Shown: positions 1 to 42,583, counted from the first letter of the stretch. The stretch: 47,345 bases of DNA from Allokutzneria sp. NRRL B-24872 (GCF_002155965.1 NZ_MUMH01000058.1:1-47345), one strand, 5' to 3'. Translations and numbers: made by a program. Notes: generated by a model from the letters alone, not told the origin.

Positions 1-716
1 GGGTTGGGGGTGTCGCCGAAGTAGAAGTGGCCGCCGGGGAAGGTCTTGGCGGCGTAGGGGGCGGTGGTGTGAGTGGCCCAGCCGTCCAGGTCGGCGGGGG
101 AAACGCGCGGGTCGGAGTCGCCGCAGAGGCCGACAACGGGAGAGCTGAGGGGCTCGCCGGGACGGTAGGAGTAGGTCTCGGCGGCCTTGTAGTCGTTGCG
201 GATCGACGGCAGCACCATGCGCAGCAGCTCCTCGTCGCCGAGCAGGGCGGACTCGGTACCGCTGAGGCGGGCGATCTCGGCGATGATGCCGTCGTCGTCG
301 CGCTTGTGGATGTCGGCGCTGCGGTGCAACGACGGCGCGCAGCGGGCGGAGACCAGGAAGCGCTCGATGGGCAGGCCGCGCGAGTGCTCAAGGCGGCGCG
401 CGACCTCGAAGCCGACGGTGGCGCCCATGCTGTGGCCGAAGAAGGTCAACGGCCGTGAGGCGAGCGGCAGGATGGCCTCGACGACCTGTTCGGCGAGGGT
501 CACCACGTTGTCGACGCAGCGTTCGGCGCGGCGGTCCTGGCGGCCGGGGTACTGCACCGCCAGCACGTCCACCTCGGGCGAAAGAGCCTCGGAGAGCTTG
601 AAGAAGTAGCTCGCCGATCCGCCCGCGTGCGGGAAGCACACCAGCACGGGCGCACCGTCCGCGGGCTGGTGGAACCTGCGGAACCACAGGGACAGTTCCG
701 GGGAAAGCTCCAGCAT
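1..716 (-). CDS. Type II thioesterase (editing TE), C-terminus cut by window edge
   Basis: This is a discrete alpha/beta-hydrolase thioesterase of the type II class, which removes stalled or wrong acyl groups from PKS carrier proteins. Translating the minus strand from ATG 716-714 gives about 238 residues before the window ends; the family is usually near 250, so only a short tail is missing. Visible motifs are the N-terminal FPHAGGSASYF block, the nucleophile elbow GHSMG, the acid in GDSDPRV and the catalytic His in GGHFYFG. The start follows the stop of the terminal PKS gene by 11 bases, and the ribosome-binding site GAAGGGA overlaps that stop, so the two are probably translationally coupled. 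The family and position are clear; its substrate preference cannot be read from sequence. Confidence 0.95.
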   Translation of the reverse strand, partial: MLELSPELSLWFRRFHQPADGAPVLVCFPHAGGSASYFFKLSEALSPEVDVLAVQYPGRQDRRAERCVDNVVTLAEQVVEAILPLASRPLTFFGHSMGATVGFEVARRLEHSRGLPIERFLVSARCAPSLHRSADIHKRDDDGIIAEIARLSGTESALLGDEELLRMVLPSIRNDYKAAETYSYRPGEPLSSPVVGLCGDSDPRVSPADLDGWATHTTAPYAAKTFPGGHFYFGDTPN

Positions 717-727
717 TGCTCGTCCCT

Positions 728-6778
<6,051 letters not shown>

Positions 6779-6790
6779 GCGCTACCCGCC

Positions 6791-16741
<9,951 letters not shown>

Positions 16742-16754
16742 CATCCGCTCCGAA

Positions 16755-19700
16755 CTAGTTGTCGGTTTCGAGGGCCATGGCGACCAGTGCACTGACGTCC
16801 ATGTCGTCGATGTCGTTCTCCGGCTCGTCCTCGGTGCCGTTCGCCAAGCGCAGCAACGTGTCCAGCAACCCGGCCTCGCGCAGCTTGTCCATGGGGATCT
16901 TGGAGAACAGCGCCGACGTCTCGCTGACCTCCATCGGCGCGGCTTCGACGGCCGGGACCAGCTGCTTCTCGACGTGCTTCGCCAGCTCGACCACGTTGGG
17001 GTGGTCGAAGACGATGGTCACCGGGAGGCGCAGGCCCGTCGCCTCGCCGAGGCGGTTGCGCAGGTCGACGGCGGTCAGCGAGTCGAAGCCCAGTTCGCGG
17101 AACGCCCGCGAGGTCTCCACGGCCTCCGGCCCCGGGTACTTCAGCGAGGCCGCGACCTGCGTGCGCACAACGGATGCGATGGTCAGCGACCGCTCGGCGG
17201 GGCTGAGCGCGGCGAGCTTGTCCTTGAGCGAAGCCTCACCGTCGCTGACCTTCGCGGCGGCGGCCTGCTCCTTCTGCAAGGCAGCGCGGACCTCGGGAAC
17301 GGTCTCCAGCAAGGGACTCGGCCGCCCAGCGGTGAACACCGGGACGAACTTCGACCAGTCCACCTCGGCGACGACTTCGACCGCGCGCGTGGAATCGCTG
17401 AGCACGCGGTGGAATCCGTCGATCGCGAGGCGCGGGTTCATGAACGGGATACCCCGGTCGCGCAACGCTTGCTCGACGAGGTTGGCCGCCATGCCGCCGC
17501 CCTCCTCCGGGTCCCAGATGCCCCAGACCAGCGACAACGCCGGGCGACCGCGACCGCGCCGCGACTCCGCGAGGCCGTCGAGGTAAGCGTTGGCCGCCGC
17601 GTAGGCGCCGTGGTCGCCGGAGCCCCACACGGCGGAGATCGAGGAGAACAGGATGAACTCGGCGACCTCGTCGGTGTCGAAGACCGCGTCGAGCACGGCG
17701 GCTCCGGCGATCTTCGCGTAGGCGGTGTCGGCGAACTCGTCCAGGTTCGTCGCGGACAGTCCATTGAGGACACCCGCTCCGGCGATGTGCATGACCGAGG
17801 TGATCGGCCAGCCATCGGTTTCCATGCGGCGCTTGAGTTCGATGAGCGCCTGCTCGTCGCCGACGTCGCACGCCACCACGATGGCCTCGGTGCCCAGCTC
17901 CGCCAGCTCTGCGACGAGTTCGCGGGCACCGGGGGCGTCCATGCCGCGACGGCTGGTCAGCACGAGGCGGCGGGTGCGGTTCTTGGCCAGCCAGCGGGCG
18001 ATCTGCGCGCCGACGCCGCCGGTGCCACCGGTCAGCAGCACGCAGCTCTGCGGCTTCCACGTCGGCTGCACGTTCTCGCTCGCGACGCGCACGAGCCTGC
18101 GGGCGAACAACCCGCTCGTACGGATCGCAACCTGGTCTTCATCACTTTGCCCCGCAAGGACTCCGGCGAGGCGGTTGACAGCGGTCTCGTCGAGGGTCTG
18201 CGGCACGTCGACCATGCCGCCCCAGCGCTGCGAGAACTCCAGTGCCGCGACGCGGCCGAGACCCCAGACCGCAGCCTGTGCGGGGCTCTGCTCACTGCCG
18301 CTGGTGACCAGCCACAGCGGAGCGTCGATCTCCGCGTCTCCCAAGGCTTGGATCAGCGCGAGCGTGGCGGCGAGCCCGTTCGGCAGGCCGCGGTGCTCGA
18401 CGTGCCACCGCTGATCGAGTCCGAGCAGAGACAGCACTCCGCGCAGTGGGCCGTTGATGTCCCGCAACCGCTTGGCGAGCAGTTCGCGGTCGGTGTCGCC
18501 CTCGGCCAGCTCCACGACGACGGGCTTGCCGCCGTGCTGCTCGACGGTCGCGCGGACGCGGGCGCGCAGCGCGTCGTAGCCCGCGTCGACCGGGACGAGC
18601 ACGAGCCAGGTGCCGTCGAGCTTCGCCGCGGCGGGCTCGTCGATCGGCGCCCAGTCCACCCGGTAACGCCAGGAGTCCACAATGGACTGCTCGCGCCGCT
18701 TCGCCCGCCAGTCGGCGAGGTCGGGCAGCAGCGAGCTCAGCGGCTTGTCGGTGTCGAAGCCGACCGCGGTGGCCAGCCCAGCGACGTCGCCCTGCTCGAT
18801 GGCCTGCCAGAAGTCGTTGTCCAGCCCGGAATCCGCGGAGACGGCCTGCTCGACCTGCTTCTCCGGAGCTTCGAGCCAGTAGCGGCGGCGCTGGAACGCG
18901 TAGGTCGGCAGGTCGATCACGGTCGCGCCGAGCCCGGCGAACACCGAGGTCCACGCGACGCCGCCGCCCCGGGTGTGCAGCTCGGCGACCGAGGCGAGGA
19001 AGCGGTCCATGCCGCCCTGGTCGCGGCGCAGCGAACCGACCGTGGCACCGTCGCGGCCGAGCGCGTCCAGGGTCTCCCCCAGCGCGGGCAGCAGCACGGA
19101 GTGCGGGCTGACCTCAATGAAGACGTCGTGCCCGTGCTCGACGAGCAGGTGCGTGGTCTTCTCCAGCTCCACGGTCTGGCGGAGATTGCGGTACCAGTAC
19201 TCGGCGTCGACCGTCGTGGTGTCGATCTGCTCGCCGAGAACGGTGGAGTAGAAGGGGATCTCGCTGGCCTTCGGCGCGATCGGGCCGAGCACGTCGAGCA
19301 GTTCGGCGTGGATCTTCTCCACGTGCGCGGAGTGCGAGGCGTAGTCCACCGGCACCCGGCGAACGCGGACGTCCTGGCCTTCGAGCTTCGCCTGGAGCGC
19401 GTCGAGCGCCTGGTTGTCGCCGGAGATCACCACGGAGCCGGAGCCGTTGACGGCCGCGAGGGACAGGCCCTCGGTCACATGCTGAACGGCTTGCTCGCGG
19501 GGCAGCTGAACCGACATCATCCCGCCGACACCCGCGATGGCCCGGATCGCCTTGCTGCGCAGAGCGATCACCCGCGCACCGTCCTCAATGGACAGTGCGC
19601 CAGCGACCACGGCGGCGGCGATCTCGCCCTGGGAGTGACCGATCACGGCGGCGGGCTCGACACCCGAAGCCCGCCACAGCGACGCCAGCGAGACCATGAC

Positions 19701-21596
19701 CGCCCACAGTGCGGGCTGGACCATGTCGACGCGCTCAAGCCAGGCGGTGTCGTTGCCCTGCAAGACATCCAGCAAGGACCAGTCGGTGAACGGCGCGAGG
19801 GCGTCGTGGCACTCCTGGATGCGCGCCGCGAACACCGGCGAGGTCTCCAGCAGCTCCACCGCCATGCCCGCCCACTGCGCGCCCTGGCCGGGGAAGACGA
19901 AGACCGACTTGCCGAGGTCGGCGGACACTCCGCGCACCACGTTCTCCCGCTCCTCGCCGAGCGCAACCGCGTCGAGCCCGGCCAGCATCTCATCGCGGCC
20001 CGAGCCGATGATCACCGCGCGGTGCTCGAAGCTGGACCGGCTCTTCGCCAGGGAGTACCCGACGGCGCCAACCGGAGAGTCCACAGTGGACTTAAGCCGA
20101 CGGGCCTGGGCACGGAGCGCGTCGGCGGTACGGGCGGACAGAACCCACGGCAGGGCGCCAGTGCTCACCTTCACCTCCGGCGCGATTTCCTCGACCTCCT
20201 CCGGCTCGGGAGCCTCAGGAGTCTCTTCGAGGATCACGTGTGCATTGGTGCCACTCGCGCCGAACGCGGAGACACCAGCTCGGCGGGGGTGACCGTTGCG
20301 GCCCCACTCACGGGCCTCGGTCAGCAGCGACACGGCGCCGGCGGACCAGTCGATCTTCGGCGAGGGCTCGTCGACGTGCAGGGTCTTGGGCAGCAAGCCA
20401 TTCTGCAGCGCCATGACCATCTTGATCACACCGGCGACCCCGGCAGCCGCGGCGGCGTGCCCGAGGTTGGACTTCAGGGACCCCAGCCACAGCGGCGTTT
20501 CGCGCTTCTGGCCGTAGGTGGCGAGCAACGCGTGCGCCTCGATGGGGTCGCCGAGCGTGGTGCCGGTGCCGTGCGCTTCGACGGCGTCGACCCCGTCGGC
20601 CGAGACGCGCGCGTTGGCGAGCGCCTGCTGGATGACCTTGCGCTGCGCGGTGCCGTTGGGGGCGGTCAGGCCATTGGAGGCGCCGTCCTGGTTGATCGCC
20701 GAGCCCTGCACGACCGCGAGGACCTTGTGCCCGTTGCGGCGCGCGTCGGACAGGCGCTCCACGACGAGCACGCCGACGCCCTCGGCCCAGCCGGTCCCGT
20801 CGGCGGCGGCGGAGAACGCCTTGCAGCGACCGTCCTTGGCCAGCGCACCCTGACGGCTGAACTCGGTGTACCCCTCTGGGGTTGACAGAACCGTGGTGCC
20901 GCCGGTGACCGCCATCGAGCAGTCGCCGCGGCGCAGACCCTCGCAGGCCATGTGCAGCGCCACCAACGACGACGAGCACATGGTGTCGATCGTGACGGCG
21001 GGCCCGTGCAGGCCGAGGAAGTAGGCGATGCGGCCGGAGGAGATCGCGCCGGAGCGGCCGATCATCACGTTGCCTTCGAGCTCTTCGGGCAGCTCGGTCA
21101 TGCCCCGGCCGTAGTCGTGGTCGGTGGCGCCGAGGTAGACGCCGGTCTGGCTGCCGCGCAGCGAGGCCGGGTCGATGCCCGCGCGCTCGAAGCCCTCCCA
21201 GGCGGTCTCCAGCAGCAGCCGCTGCTGCGGGTCCATCGCCAGGGCCTCGCGCGGGGAGATGCCGAAGAACCCGGCGTCGAAGAGCGCCACGTCCTCCAGG
21301 AACGCGCCCTCGTTGACGTAGCTGCTGTTGCGGCGCTCGCCGGTGGGGTCGTAGAGGGAGTCCAGGTCCCAGCCGCGGTCGCTCGGGAACGGGCCCATCA
21401 GGTCGCGGCCCTCGGCGACGGCGGCCCACAGGTCCTCGGGGCCGCGCACTCCGCCGGGGAACCGGCAGGCCATGCCCACGATGGCGATCGGCTCCGCCGC
21501 CTGCTCCTCGACCTCGCGCAACCGGCGCTTCACCGCGCGCAGGTCCGTCGTGGCCCGCTTGAGGTAGTCGCGGAGCTTCGCCTCGTTGTTGTCCAC
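16755..21596 (-). CDS. PKS-C: module 4, KS-AT(methylmalonyl)-KR(A)-ACP
   Basis: Single-module PKS of 1613 residues. The GTG at 21596 is chosen because AAGGAG lies nine bases upstream and because translation then begins at a standard docking helix ([13 protein letters not shown]). Domains: KS ~35-455 (Cys207, but in DTMCSSS instead of DTACSSS; HGTGT at ~342; His380 in [10 protein letters not shown], also atypical); AT ~563-880 (Ser655 in GHSQGE; YASH 752-755, methylmalonyl); KR with GGTGGVG, no LDD, Trp1324, Ser1319 and Tyr1332, which is the A-type fingerprint; ACP (Ser1506). The tail ends [17 protein letters not shown], a docking type different from the other three upstream proteins and suited to the PKS-D N-terminus. 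It should add the 8-methyl unit and set the 9-hydroxyl. It is the first gene after the interruption and so must have its own promoter. Confidence 0.95.
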   Translation of the reverse strand: MDNNEAKLRDYLKRATTDLRAVKRRLREVEEQAAEPIAIVGMACRFPGGVRGPEDLWAAVAEGRDLMGPFPSDRGWDLDSLYDPTGERRNSSYVNEGAFLEDVALFDAGFFGISPREALAMDPQQRLLLETAWEGFERAGIDPASLRGSQTGVYLGATDHDYGRGMTELPEELEGNVMIGRSGAISSGRIAYFLGLHGPAVTIDTMCSSSLVALHMACEGLRRGDCSMAVTGGTTVLSTPEGYTEFSRQGALAKDGRCKAFSAAADGTGWAEGVGVLVVERLSDARRNGHKVLAVVQGSAINQDGASNGLTAPNGTAQRKVIQQALANARVSADGVDAVEAHGTGTTLGDPIEAHALLATYGQKRETPLWLGSLKSNLGHAAAAAGVAGVIKMVMALQNGLLPKTLHVDEPSPKIDWSAGAVSLLTEAREWGRNGHPRRAGVSAFGASGTNAHVILEETPEAPEPEEVEEIAPEVKVSTGALPWVLSARTADALRAQARRLKSTVDSPVGAVGYSLAKSRSSFEHRAVIIGSGRDEMLAGLDAVALGEERENVVRGVSADLGKSVFVFPGQGAQWAGMAVELLETSPVFAARIQECHDALAPFTDWSLLDVLQGNDTAWLERVDMVQPALWAVMVSLASLWRASGVEPAAVIGHSQGEIAAAVVAGALSIEDGARVIALRSKAIRAIAGVGGMMSVQLPREQAVQHVTEGLSLAAVNGSGSVVISGDNQALDALQAKLEGQDVRVRRVPVDYASHSAHVEKIHAELLDVLGPIAPKASEIPFYSTVLGEQIDTTTVDAEYWYRNLRQTVELEKTTHLLVEHGHDVFIEVSPHSVLLPALGETLDALGRDGATVGSLRRDQGGMDRFLASVAELHTRGGGVAWTSVFAGLGATVIDLPTYAFQRRRYWLEAPEKQVEQAVSADSGLDNDFWQAIEQGDVAGLATAVGFDTDKPLSSLLPDLADWRAKRREQSIVDSWRYRVDWAPIDEPAAAKLDGTWLVLVPVDAGYDALRARVRATVEQHGGKPVVVELAEGDTDRELLAKRLRDINGPLRGVLSLLGLDQRWHVEHRGLPNGLAATLALIQALGDAEIDAPLWLVTSGSEQSPAQAAVWGLGRVAALEFSQRWGGMVDVPQTLDETAVNRLAGVLAGQSDEDQVAIRTSGLFARRLVRVASENVQPTWKPQSCVLLTGGTGGVGAQIARWLAKNRTRRLVLTSRRGMDAPGARELVAELAELGTEAIVVACDVGDEQALIELKRRMETDGWPITSVMHIAGAGVLNGLSATNLDEFADTAYAKIAGAAVLDAVFDTDEVAEFILFSSISAVWGSGDHGAYAAANAYLDGLAESRRGRGRPALSLVWGIWDPEEGGGMAANLVEQALRDRGIPFMNPRLAIDGFHRVLSDSTRAVEVVAEVDWSKFVPVFTAGRPSPLLETVPEVRAALQKEQAAAAKVSDGEASLKDKLAALSPAERSLTIASVVRTQVAASLKYPGPEAVETSRAFRELGFDSLTAVDLRNRLGEATGLRLPVTIVFDHPNVVELAKHVEKQLVPAVEAAPMEVSETSALFSKIPMDKLREAGLLDTLLRLANGTEDEPENDIDDMDVSALVAMALETDN

Positions 21597-21801
21597 AGCC
21601 CGCAGCTCCTTCCGTCCGGCCTCTCGACCGCATCCCCATCCGACCGCCTCGCCCCCGCGCTCCGCTATAGGGCGAACCGAAGTGAGGGGTGGACTCAGGG
21701 GTGCCTGGGGGTCCGCCCAGACTTGTGGACCCAATGCGGGCATTGGTTACGCCTGATGAAACAAATGCCACATTGGGTACGCACTCGGCCGCGACCAGGG
21801 G
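21597..21801 (-). promoter_or_regulatory. Upstream region of PKS-C with two sets of operator-like repeats
   Basis: Because a strong hairpin ends the PKS-B transcript, PKS-C needs a promoter here. No clear -35/-10 pair was found. Two repeat sets stand out. The first, at 21685-21712, reads AGGGGTG, then AGGGGTG 12 bases on, then a third GGGGT 10 bases later; on the minus strand these are CACCCCT units, resembling motifs found upstream of the PKS-A and sugar genes. The second consists of two copies of AATGC-spacer-CATTGGnTACGC at 21733-21752 and 21764-21782. Each copy contains an inverted repeat (AATG...CATT). Both sets are plausible protein-binding sites; the regulators are not in the window. 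Confidence 0.45.
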
Positions 21802-21933
21802 TTATCCGGAAGTGTCGGTCCGCTCCACATCGGCATCTTCCTGCCAGGTGGGGCAGATCGGCCGTGCATCGGCTGACGTGAAGAATTCGTATACGGCCTT
21901 GCACACCTCGCCCAAGACGCAGCGAGCCGCTGG
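21802..21933 (-). pseudogene. Possible 3' remnant of an unrecognised gene
   Basis: From the right-hand edge at 21933 the minus strand reads about 44 codons open to a TAA at 21804-21802. The peptide includes RCVLGEVCKAVYEFFTSADA and then RPICPTWQEDAD, with spaced cysteines that could suggest a small metal-binding protein. I do not recognise it. It starts exactly where the repeat R1 (21934-22020) ends, with no start codon of its own, as the HAD remnant does beside R2. A chance open frame is possible at this length. Confidence 0.25.
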
Positions 21934-22178
21934 GGTTTGCGGCGGTTGACGATGATCAAGAAGGGGGTTCGGTGGTCTTGAAGACCGACGAACCCCGGCC
22001 GCGCTGGGACAACCGCATTCTGTACGGTCCCGAAGACCACGTCACCGGGCGCGGGTCGCTGTCGGAGACCAGGCGCTCTGGAGACGTGTCTTGAGAACGC
22101 CCGATTCCTGTTCGCCTCACGTACGGCCTGGTTGTCGTTGCCACGCAACCCGACCGGCTGCCTCTGTGCGGGGTCAGG
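21934..22178. repeat. Direct repeat R1 (copy of R2 at 23731)
   Basis: Positions 21934-22020 match 23731-23816 in the same orientation with a handful of mismatches and one indel. A second block, 22121-22178, matches about 23824-23880. R1 carries roughly 93 extra bases between the two blocks (22021-22120). The core contains an imperfect palindrome around GGTCTTGAAGACC, extended outward to GGTTCG and CGAACC, so it could fold as a hairpin on either strand. R1 and R2 bracket the PE/lipoprotein operon. Part of the second block forms the 3' end of the 100-codon gene at 22174. Confidence 0.8.
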
Positions 22179-22476
22179 CCACGATGGGCTGGCCGAACAA
22201 CTCGGGCATCGCCTGGACCGCGGTCCCGTAGCCCTTCGCCACGCGGACGTTGTGCTCCAGGTTCGCATCGGGGACGCCGATGAGCCCACCCGTGATCTGT
22301 CCCGTGTCCGGGACCGGCGTCTCGACGCTGTTCTTGGCGCGGAAGCGCAACAACGTCACCTGCTTCAACGTTCCGTCCGCGGCCTGCGGCCCCGGACCGG
22401 CGTGGCACCAGCCGTAGATCGTCGCCGAGTCGTACCCGGCCGGTCGCGCCTCACCCACGATGGTCTTGGAGAACAC
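22174..22476 (-). CDS. Hypothetical protein, 100 residues
   Basis: GTG start at 22476, three bases after the stop of the lipoprotein gene and in the same reading frame, with GGGGAA about eight bases upstream. The product is 100 residues with no signal peptide or membrane segment; it contains YGWCHAGPGPQAADGT and a Gly/Pro-rich middle (PVPDTGQITGGLIGVP). I do not recognise the family. Its tight spacing makes it the third gene of a PE-like/lipoprotein operon. Its last codons overlap the repeat block shared with R2, so the C-terminus may not be original. An alternative is that it is a detached downstream piece of a longer ancestral gene. Confidence 0.5.
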   Translation of the reverse strand: MFSKTIVGEARPAGYDSATIYGWCHAGPGPQAADGTLKQVTLLRFRAKNSVETPVPDTGQITGGLIGVPDANLEHNVRVAKGYGTAVQAMPELFGQPIVA

Positions 22477-22479
22477 CGC

Positions 22480-23058
22480 TCAGTTCCCCGCCTTCAGCTT
22501 CTCCAACACCCACAACGCCACCTTGTCCGCAGGCTTGCACGGCTGCGCGTAGTCCTCGTTCGGTCTGTGCGCGGACACGGACACCTGATACGCGACCAGC
22601 GGGGCAATCCCCACAGTGGTGAAACAGCTGCCTTCCGGCGTCGTGGTCCCGATCGGCGTCTTGTTGTCGGTGTTGATCGCCGGGTAACCACCGATCGCGG
22701 TCTCCGCGAAGTAGCCCTCGCGATCCTTGTACGCCGGCCCCAGGCCAGCGCCGTTCACGAACAGCGTGATCGAGATACCGGTGTCCATGGACTTGTCGGC
22801 CTTCCAGGTGCAGTTGGGGCCGATGGGATACGAGTTCATCTTCCCTGTGTCCGTAATGATGCCGATCGTCGCCAACTGCTCCCGCGAGAGCAGGTCGCAT
22901 GGCCTGGAAACGAACTTGTCGTAAGACAGGACGGGTTGTGTGAACGGCGGCGGTCCCGAGCCGTCAGGGCCGCTGACGACCTCCGTCGGCTGCCCTACCG
23001 TGACCTGGCCGCAGCCCGACACCACGAGAACGAACACGCAGCACAACAAGCGTCGCAT
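22480..23058 (-). CDS. Putative secreted lipoprotein, DUF3558-type
   Basis: Starting at ATG 23058 the product is 192 residues. It opens with MRR, a hydrophobic stretch (LLCCVFVLVV) and the lipobox VSGC, so it should be exported and lipid-anchored at Cys16. The mature part begins with a Gly/Pro-rich linker. It then shows the pattern of DUF3558 proteins: RPCDLLSREQLATIGI near the start, C-T-W in GPNCTW, a central GYPA element, and late cysteines in GSCFTTV and QPCKPAD, giving likely disulphides. DUF3558 lipoproteins are abundant in Pseudonocardiales. The open frame continues upstream without a stop into the PE-like segment. I annotate a separate start because a lipoprotein signal buried at residue 138 of a fusion could not work, and because G7 and GTG just upstream can act as a ribosome-binding site. 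No link to polyketide synthesis is evident. Confidence 0.75.
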   Translation of the reverse strand: MRRLLCCVFVLVVSGCGQVTVGQPTEVVSGPDGSGPPPFTQPVLSYDKFVSRPCDLLSREQLATIGIITDTGKMNSYPIGPNCTWKADKSMDTGISITLFVNGAGLGPAYKDREGYFAETAIGGYPAINTDNKTPIGTTTPEGSCFTTVGIAPLVAYQVSVSAHRPNEDYAQPCKPADKVALWVLEKLKAGN

Positions 23059-23469
23059 CACACCCCCCCGACCGAACCGACGACGGTTCCGTTCCTCAGC
23101 GTCCCGGTAGATCTTCAGTGACGCCTCCAACTTCGCGATCAAAGTGTCCAGCTGCGCGAGCGCCGCGGTGTTCGCCCACACGTAGCCGCCGGGCTCCGGC
23201 CCGAGCCTCCGTTTGATCGCTTCCACCGCGGCGATGCTGTACGGGTCCACAGGCATGGGCACGTGCCTGAATTGCTCGTCGACGTCACGCAGGCTCTCCA
23301 GCTTGTCTCGCGCCTCGCGCAACGCTCGGATCAGGCGCGGGGCGCCGTCGGGATCGACGGTGTAGCCACCAGTCGGACCCACGCCACCAACGCTGACCTG
23401 CGGAATCTCCATCGATTCGACGTACCGGCCACCCTGCTCAGCCCCCGGCGCCGTGCCTGATCCGGACAT
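23059..23469 (-). CDS. PE-like helical protein, frame fused to downstream lipoprotein
   Basis: ATG at 23469 follows a purine-rich AGGGGG-AGGG type ribosome-binding site seven bases upstream. About 137 residues are encoded before the lipoprotein start. The sequence is predicted helical with two long charged helices (LIRALREARDKLESLRD and LDTLIAKLEASLKIYRDAEE) separated by a PVDPYS turn. This resembles the PE-domain or ESX-type small proteins that precede DUF3558 genes in Pseudonocardiales. As given, there is no stop before the lipoprotein, so the full open frame is 329 codons (22480-23469). A run of seven G at 23063-23069 sits at the junction. With six G, this gene would end in TGA overlapping the next ATG (TGATG). 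Family assignment is by pattern only. Confidence 0.55.
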
Positions 23470-23523
23470 TGTCCAGCCCTCCCCCTGTGCGCTCCCCGCA
23501 ACCAGGAAAGCAGATCGGGAGAA

Positions 23524-23730
23524 TCAGCGGGACGGGAGCGCGGATAGTTCGGCGAGGTCCACTCCGACAAGCGATTCGCGGAATATCCGGCGTTCGCCTG
23601 AATTCACCGGGACGTCGCAGGGAATCACCAGAACGGTGGCTCCGGAAGCGACTCCGGCGGTGACTCCGGTCGGGGAGTCCTCGACGACGACGCAGCGGGT
23701 GCTGTCGACGGCAAACGTCGTCGAACACCG
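23524..23730 (-). pseudogene. 3' remnant of a HAD-family hydrolase
   Basis: About 68 codons ending in TGA at 23526-23524. The peptide contains CVVVEDSPTGVTAGVASGAT, which is HAD motif IV with its surrounding helix, as in beta-phosphoglucomutase-like phosphatases, followed by VLVIPCDVPV and a C-terminal FRESLVGVDLAEL. The N-terminal nucleophile (DxD) and cap domain are missing. Coding similarity stops at 23730, the exact position where repeat R2 begins, so the gene was truncated there by insertion or recombination. It is not expected to be functional. Confidence 0.75.
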
Positions 23731-23880
23731 GGTTTGCGGCGGTTGACGATGATCGAGAAGGGGGTTCGGTGGTCTTGAAGACCGGCGAACCTGGCGGTGC
23801 TGGGACAGCTGCATTCCGCACCACGGACGGCCTGGATGTCGTTGCCGCAACCCGACCTGTCACCTCCGCGCGGGGTCAGG
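23731..23880. repeat. Direct repeat R2 (copy of R1 at 21934)
   Basis: Second copy of the element described for R1; here the two blocks (23731-23816 and 23824-23880) are nearly contiguous, so this is probably the less altered copy. It holds the same palindrome (GGTTCG-GTGGTCTT-G-AAGACC-GGCGAACC). Its left edge abuts the truncated HAD gene. No transposase is encoded in it and no terminal inverted repeats were seen, so it is a dispersed repeat or element end, not an identifiable IS. Confidence 0.75.
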
Positions 23881-24284
23881 TGGCGAGCTGTCAGTCGAGG
23901 CAGGTGGGGCGTTCGCGGCTTCTGCTCGTACTCCAGCAGGGCCCACGCAGCTGTGCCAAGGGGATCTCGGCGCAGGAAGTCCAGGTCCGCGTTTGGTCAG
24001 CACGAGGTGTCCTGGAGGCTGCACCGATCCGGCTCCACGCGGTGTTACGACCGCTCTTCGGTTGATGGGCCGTCCCCGCCGAGCCCACCCACCAACCGAA
24101 CGCATGCGCGTTGGGCACGCCGGCGGCGATTCGTTGGCGATGGGCACTCTCGTCTCTGGTAGCGCGCGGCGGAGCGCGGGTTGGGTGGGAACCACTCGAT
24201 CGGCGCGAATTCCGCCCGCTAGCACCTGGCGCGTGCTCGACGAGGGACTTCCGCCGCGCACACGGGAACGTGTCTGGAGAACGG
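23881..24284. other. Intergenic stretch without a supportable gene
   Basis: No frame here has both a plausible start and a recognisable product. One minus-strand reading near 23900-23980 gives a protein-like stretch (ADLDFLRRDPLGTAAWALLE) without a start, which may be another gene tail. A weak hairpin is formed by TTCGGTTG (24057-24064) and CAACCGAA (24093-24100), with an inner GGGC/GCCC pair. Near 24269 the string ACGTGTCTGGAGAACGGCCG closely resembles 22085-22104 in R1, a third shared fragment. The region looks like accumulated insertion debris. Confidence 0.5.
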
Positions 24285-24333
24285 CCGTTTCGTACTCATA
24301 GCGGGGTCGAGGGCCGCTATGAGTACGAAACGG
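24285..24333 (-). terminator. Perfect 20-bp inverted repeat downstream of PKS-B
   Basis: Arms 24285-24304 (ccgtttcgtactcatagcgg) and 24314-24333 are exact reverse complements around a 9-base loop. The structure begins 16 bases after the PKS-B stop codon, so it most likely ends the PKS-A/PKS-B transcript. There is no U-tract, which is common for actinomycete terminators. The arms are unusually AT-containing for this locus and could also be a repeated genomic element. Confidence 0.8.
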
Positions 24334-24349
24334 GGTAAACCGATCAGGC

Positions 24350-29101
<4,752 letters not shown>

Positions 29102-29110
29102 GGTGGCTCC

Positions 29111-42052
<12,942 letters not shown>

Positions 42053-42070
42053 CGCCCCTAGTCCCCGCAT

Positions 42071-42583
42071 ACTCGGTTGATCGAGAAGGAGAACAACCTC
42101 GGTGTTGTCCCGCCCTACGCCCTAAAGCGAGACCCGTATCGAAGAAATTGATTTCCCTGTTGTTCTTGTGCCCACGCGCGGTTGGTTCCGAAACTAACTG
42201 CCGCCCCACCCCTAGCAACAACCCCTAACGTTCGGCCTGAGAGGCCAGTGACACGGCCCCCGACAAGGGAAAAGGTTCTTGAGGTGATCCACCGGACGGT
42301 CGACGCCACCGGGCTCGCAAGGGGCCGTTCGGAGCAGTCCGAAGTGCCCCGTGAATTGTCCCGGTTTAGCTCGGCGATGTAGTGCCCACACAGGCGTTTC
42401 GCGACCTCACGAACCCGGAAAAATGCGCCGCCGCGCGCCGTCGGGCGCTGAAAAAACAGGTCAAGCACCCACCCCTGAACCCACCACTACCGCCCCTCAA
42501 TTCCTGGAAGGCGCTGGCTCGCGGTGCGCGGGGCGACATAGCTTGCTGGCGGGGCCGCCACCGGTCCCGGGAGGGGCTCAGGC
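42071..42583. promoter_or_regulatory. Divergent promoter region between PKS-A and the sugar operon
   Basis: This 0.5-kb non-coding stretch must hold promoters for PKS-A (minus) and the thymidylyltransferase gene (plus). The clearest signal is a direct repeat of ACCCCTA at 42208-42214 and 42221-42227. The downstream copy extends to ACAACCCCTAACGT, which recurs exactly in inverted orientation at about 45135-45148. A related CGCCCTA pair is at 42111-42125. No convincing -35/-10 hexamers were identified. The plus-strand gene has GGGAGG nine bases before its ATG. No small gene is supported here. Confidence 0.55.

Noticed and set aside
21934-23880. Complete insertion sequence or integrated element
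   Set aside because: No transposase or recombinase gene, no clear terminal inverted repeats and no target duplication could be seen, so only the direct repeats are reported.
23891-24261. Short open frames on both strands between R2 and the hairpin
   Set aside because: No plausible starts, no recognisable motifs, and several overlapping alternatives of similar length.
42053-42070. PKS-A start at ATG 42070
   Set aside because: In frame and possible, but it lacks a ribosome-binding site; ATG 42052 is preceded by GGGGA/AGGGG and begins close to the KS fold. The difference is six codons.
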